6,978 nt of DNA. Origin: an uncultured Ruminococcus sp. (GTDB lineage Bacteria > Bacillota > Clostridia > Oscillospirales > Acutalibacteraceae). Each line of letters opens with the position of its first letter. Position 1 is the stretch's first letter. Under the pieces are notes generated by a model that saw only the letters and a list, made by a program, of their open reading frames with translations, did not search any database and had not been told where the DNA came from. A program made the position numbers and the translations under genes. Of this stretch, positions 4,697 to 6,978 are shown piece after piece. The stretch is from the NCBI GenBank assembly GCA_902802975.1, contig CADCOF010000066.1, positions 1-6,978 of the forward strand, read 5' to 3'.

Positions 4697-6631
4697 ATGA
4701 AAAAGCCATTGTCAATCATGCTGTCCGCCGCAATGCTGCTGTCTTTTGCGGCAGCTGCCCTGCCTGCGTCGGCAGACACAAAGCAGCCGAGTTACGAGAA
4801 AAAAGAAGTTGCAGCCCAAAACGATATTGACAGCGAGGAGTCAGGCAATTTAACGTGCCTTTTCCGCAGTGACCTTCCCGAAATTCCTTTTGTTAACGCG
4901 GAAGATTACATCAGGTTCATTTATTCCGCGTATACTGTGGATTCTAAGGGCAACGGCGTCTACACGTTCGGAAACGACGGCTACACCATGACGCTCGACG
5001 CCGAAAATGATATTATCACATTTGATCTTTACGAGGGTTTTGTTCTCAACAACAGAAAATTTGCCGCGGAATTTACATCATATCCGTTTATCGAAGAAGG
5101 AAACGGACTTGATCACCTTATTGAGAGCAACGGCGTGACGCTTGATCTTTCAAAATATGATCTTGACATTGTGGAGAGCGACGGTCACGTTTATGTGCCG
5201 TTCTGCACGCTCAACGATATATTTTCGAATGCCAGCGTGAACATGACGTATAAAAAGGACAAGCTGCGCATGGGCAACAATGATTTTATGGGCGCAAAGG
5301 GTACGTTTAAAGACCCGAGAAGTGAAGAGTACGCGCAGTTTACATACGATGAATTTTGTTTTGCAGCGGATTATTTCCACGGAAAACCATCAAACGCGCT
5401 TATCACAAAGAGCATCGGCGAGATTGGTTTTGACAAAACGCTTGATACATACAACAGTGTAACGCCCAAAATCAAGGAGCTTCTTCTTTCGGACAACACA
5501 GAAGATTTCTGCACCGGATTGTCACTTCTCCAGTATTATCTCAATGACGGAGGACACACGAACGTTGTTTACAGCTTGACAGATCGTTTGGCAAAGTACA
5601 AAATCAGCGACTCTGCAAGTGCGGCTGAAAAAGTTTTCGGCGATACAAACAACCCGGACGTGGCTGAGATAATCGAGAGCAAAAATCGTGAGGCAGAAAA
5701 AAAGGCACAGAACACAGCCTTTACGGAAGAAAAGAACGCGGCGTTTAAAAACTTTGAGCTGATCAAGGATTGGAAAACTTCAAAGCTGTACAAAACGGGT
5801 GATACTTACTTTTATGAATTTTTTGATTTCTCGGCCAGAGCGGTAGAACCGTTCAAAGAGGCAATGGATTACGCGCAGGCGCACAACGCGAAGCAGTTCT
5901 ATCTTTTCACAAATGCAGGCGGCGACCCGATTGCAGCTTCATACATGGTATCGCTCATGTGCGACAAAGTAGTATATTCAGAAAAATTTATTGTCTCGGG
6001 CAACACAGTGAAATTCAGCGGGCGCATAGACAAAAACCTTGACGGAATATACGATGAAAAAGACGATGAAGTAAAGTACGATTTCAGATGTGCGATAATA
6101 GCGAATCGCGGCTGTTATTCATGCGCAAGTATATTTGCGGGAATAGCACAGGACAGCGGCTTGTGTGTACTCGGAGAGAAGACGAGCGGCGGCAGCTGTG
6201 CGTCAACTGCAAGGCTTATGCCGAACGGCACGGCGTACAACATTTCGGGATATTCGATGTGCATTCGTGACGGCGGATTTGACACAGACGCGGGCGTAGA
6301 GCCTTATTACGCTATGCCGGGTGCAGACAAGAACTACAAGGGCTTCTTTGATGTAAACGAGCTTAACAAAGCCACAGCCATGTTCTATGGCGACCCACAG
6401 CCGGTAAACACCGGAATGTACGGTGATCTCAACAACGACAAAACGGTTAATTCAGCTGACGCGCTGTTTGTTCTCAGAATGAGCATTGGTCTTGAAAAGA
6501 AGACGGACGAGGCTGTTATTGCCGCAGATGTTGACAAAGACGGCGACATAACTGCTGCCGACGCACTTGCAATTCTCCGCTACAGCGTGGGTTTGATTGA
6601 CAAAAACCTGATTGTTGGAGTTGAGTTCTGA
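4697..6631 (+). CDS. Secreted S41-family peptidase-like protein with C-terminal type I dockerin
   Basis: 644 residues from the preferred ATG. Residues 1-26 form a Sec signal peptide (MKK, hydrophobic core, cleavage after ALPASA). Residues about 60-200 form an unassigned N-terminal region ending in a YVPF-type beta segment. The S41-like domain (about 215-565) shows DGGHT (284-288), TNAGGDP (405-411, resembling the oxyanion-loop region), NRGCYSCAS (470-478, Ser475 aligning with the S41 nucleophile), LGEKTSGGSC (492-501) and GVEPYY (533-538). The lysine that CtpA-type enzymes carry near TFGKG is a glycine here. Any activity would need another base, perhaps His287, or the protein may be a non-catalytic homologue. 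The dockerin (576-634) has two calcium loops, Asp577/Asn579/Asp581/Asn585/Asp588 and Asp611/Asp613/Asp615/Thr619/Asp622, each followed by an ADAL...LR helix. It should dock onto a cohesin of a cellulosome-like scaffold outside the cell. There is no linker rich in Thr or Pro. Substrate is unknown. Confidence 0.88.
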   Translation: MKKPLSIMLSAAMLLSFAAAALPASADTKQPSYEKKEVAAQNDIDSEESGNLTCLFRSDLPEIPFVNAEDYIRFIYSAYTVDSKGNGVYTFGNDGYTMTLDAENDIITFDLYEGFVLNNRKFAAEFTSYPFIEEGNGLDHLIESNGVTLDLSKYDLDIVESDGHVYVPFCTLNDIFSNASVNMTYKKDKLRMGNNDFMGAKGTFKDPRSEEYAQFTYDEFCFAADYFHGKPSNALITKSIGEIGFDKTLDTYNSVTPKIKELLLSDNTEDFCTGLSLLQYYLNDGGHTNVVYSLTDRLAKYKISDSASAAEKVFGDTNNPDVAEIIESKNREAEKKAQNTAFTEEKNAAFKNFELIKDWKTSKLYKTGDTYFYEFFDFSARAVEPFKEAMDYAQAHNAKQFYLFTNAGGDPIAASYMVSLMCDKVVYSEKFIVSGNTVKFSGRIDKNLDGIYDEKDDEVKYDFRCAIIANRGCYSCASIFAGIAQDSGLCVLGEKTSGGSCASTARLMPNGTAYNISGYSMCIRDGGFDTDAGVEPYYAMPGADKNYKGFFDVNELNKATAMFYGDPQPVNTGMYGDLNNDKTVNSADALFVLRMSIGLEKKTDEAVIAADVDKDGDITAADALAILRYSVGLIDKNLIVGVEF

Positions 6632-6650
6632 GTTGGTGGTTTGTAGTTAT

Positions 6651-6675
6651 AGTAAACGACATAAATTTTCCCCAA
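6651..6675 (-). repeat. Short repeat, inverted partner of 236-261
   Basis: On the minus strand this reads TTGGGGAAA, then ATTTATGTCGTTTACT, matching 236-261 with one base missing. It lies 20 bp after the dockerin-protease stop codon. Its role is unknown; it probably belongs to the same family of intergenic modules. Confidence 0.7.
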
Positions 6676-6709
6676 TAAAATTTCTGTTTGATATTTTAGT
6701 TTTTGCTTA

Positions 6710-6750
6710 CACTCCAATCTCAACTCTCAACACTCAAAACTCCACACTCA
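6710..6750 (-). repeat. Degenerate CTC-rich run related to the outer repeat module
   Basis: The plus strand is a string of ACTC, CTCAAC and CACTC variants. On the minus strand it contains AGTGTGGAGTT, identical to 3684-3694 and close to the GTGGAG module beside copy A. A similar GGAGTTGAGTT string occurs on the plus strand at 6617-6627, at the very end of the dockerin-protease gene. Apart from this and 6651-6675, I see nothing specific in 6632-6789. Confidence 0.5.
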
Positions 6751-6789
6751 TAAAATGTTCTTAATAGGATTTTTGAATTACAAAACAAA

Positions 6790-6826
6790 ATGCCTTTGGA
6801 AAGAATCAAAATCTTTCTAAAGGCAT
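6790..6826 (-). terminator. Hairpin terminator, best fit to the minus strand, possibly bidirectional
   Basis: ATGCCTTT (6790-6797) pairs with AAAGGCAT (6819-6826), and the stem continues through GGAAAGA/TCTTTCT with one G-T pair to about 15 bp, around a 7-nt loop (6805-6811). On the minus strand it is followed by TTTGTTTTG, a fair U tract. On the plus strand only ATTTATTTG follows. It lies 63 nt beyond the stop codon of the minus-strand gene at the right edge and may also stop transcripts from the dockerin-protease gene. Confidence 0.75.
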
Positions 6827-6889
6827 GTATCATTTATTTGTGTTGGTCTTTCATTTGGTTTACTGAATTTCAAATTGAGTGCCTGCCTG

Positions 6890-6978
6890 TCAGCTCATAG
6901 CTGCAAGTTTTGCTTCAAACTCCGTGACTGACATGTTCGTGCGTTTTGCACCCTCCGAAACGGAGATCAGCCCGTCCT
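6890..6978 (-). CDS. C-terminal end of an unrecognised protein (partial, cut by window edge)
   Basis: The minus strand is open from the window edge to a TGA at 6890-6892, giving 28 residues. They include DGLISVSEGAKRTN, then MSVTEFEAKL, ending in AAMS. The composition (amphipathic, Glu/Lys/Ala-rich end) is protein-like, and the stop codon is followed at a sensible distance by the hairpin terminator at 6790-6826, which supports a real gene convergent with the dockerin gene. The other two minus-strand frames hit stop codons within this stretch. I do not recognise the family; too little is visible to assign a function. Confidence 0.6.
   Translation of the reverse strand, partial: DGLISVSEGAKRTNMSVTEFEAKLAAMS

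Overview
The window looks like a chromosomal segment of an anaerobic Firmicute of the Ruminococcus / [Eubacterium] siraeum type (Oscillospiraceae). The main pointers are a secreted protein ending in a type I dockerin, strong AGGAG ribosome-binding sites, a DUF4830-type membrane protein, and AT-rich intergenic DNA full of short dispersed repeats. This placement is inference; there is no rRNA or marker gene here.

Layout from left to right. 1-309: an intergenic repeat block in minus orientation, made of a 98-bp core, a long run of AATTCGC/AATTCGG heptads and outer modules. 310-1590 (+): an O-acetylhomoserine sulfhydrylase (MetY type), closed by a clean intrinsic terminator. 1782-3623 (+): a glutamine-hydrolysing asparagine synthetase (AsnB type) with a near-consensus promoter and a long-stem terminator. 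3684-4001: a second repeat block in plus orientation with two copies of the same core. 4082-4549 (+): a small membrane-anchored DUF4830-type protein. 4697-6631 (+): a secreted S41-protease-like protein with a C-terminal dockerin. 6632-6889: more repeat modules and a hairpin terminator oriented for the opposite strand. 6890-6978 (-): the last 28 codons of an unrecognised gene that converges on the dockerin gene.

The two biosynthetic genes are separate transcription units, one making homocysteine or methionine precursors and the other asparagine. I see no riboswitch or T-box before either. The two right-hand plus-strand genes also each have their own candidate promoter. Both of their products act at or outside the membrane, but nothing in the sequence ties them into one pathway.

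The most unusual content is the repeat family. Copy C (3848-4001) is a 154-bp element whose two ends are inverted arrays of four 7-bp units, enclosing a core with two small conserved hairpins. Copy B lacks its right arm and abuts C. Copy A lies in the opposite orientation on the far side of metY-asnB, so those two genes sit between inverted repeats. This looks like a small non-autonomous (MITE-like) element or a structured intergenic repeat. The second item of interest is the dockerin-bearing S41 homologue, which lacks the usual catalytic lysine.
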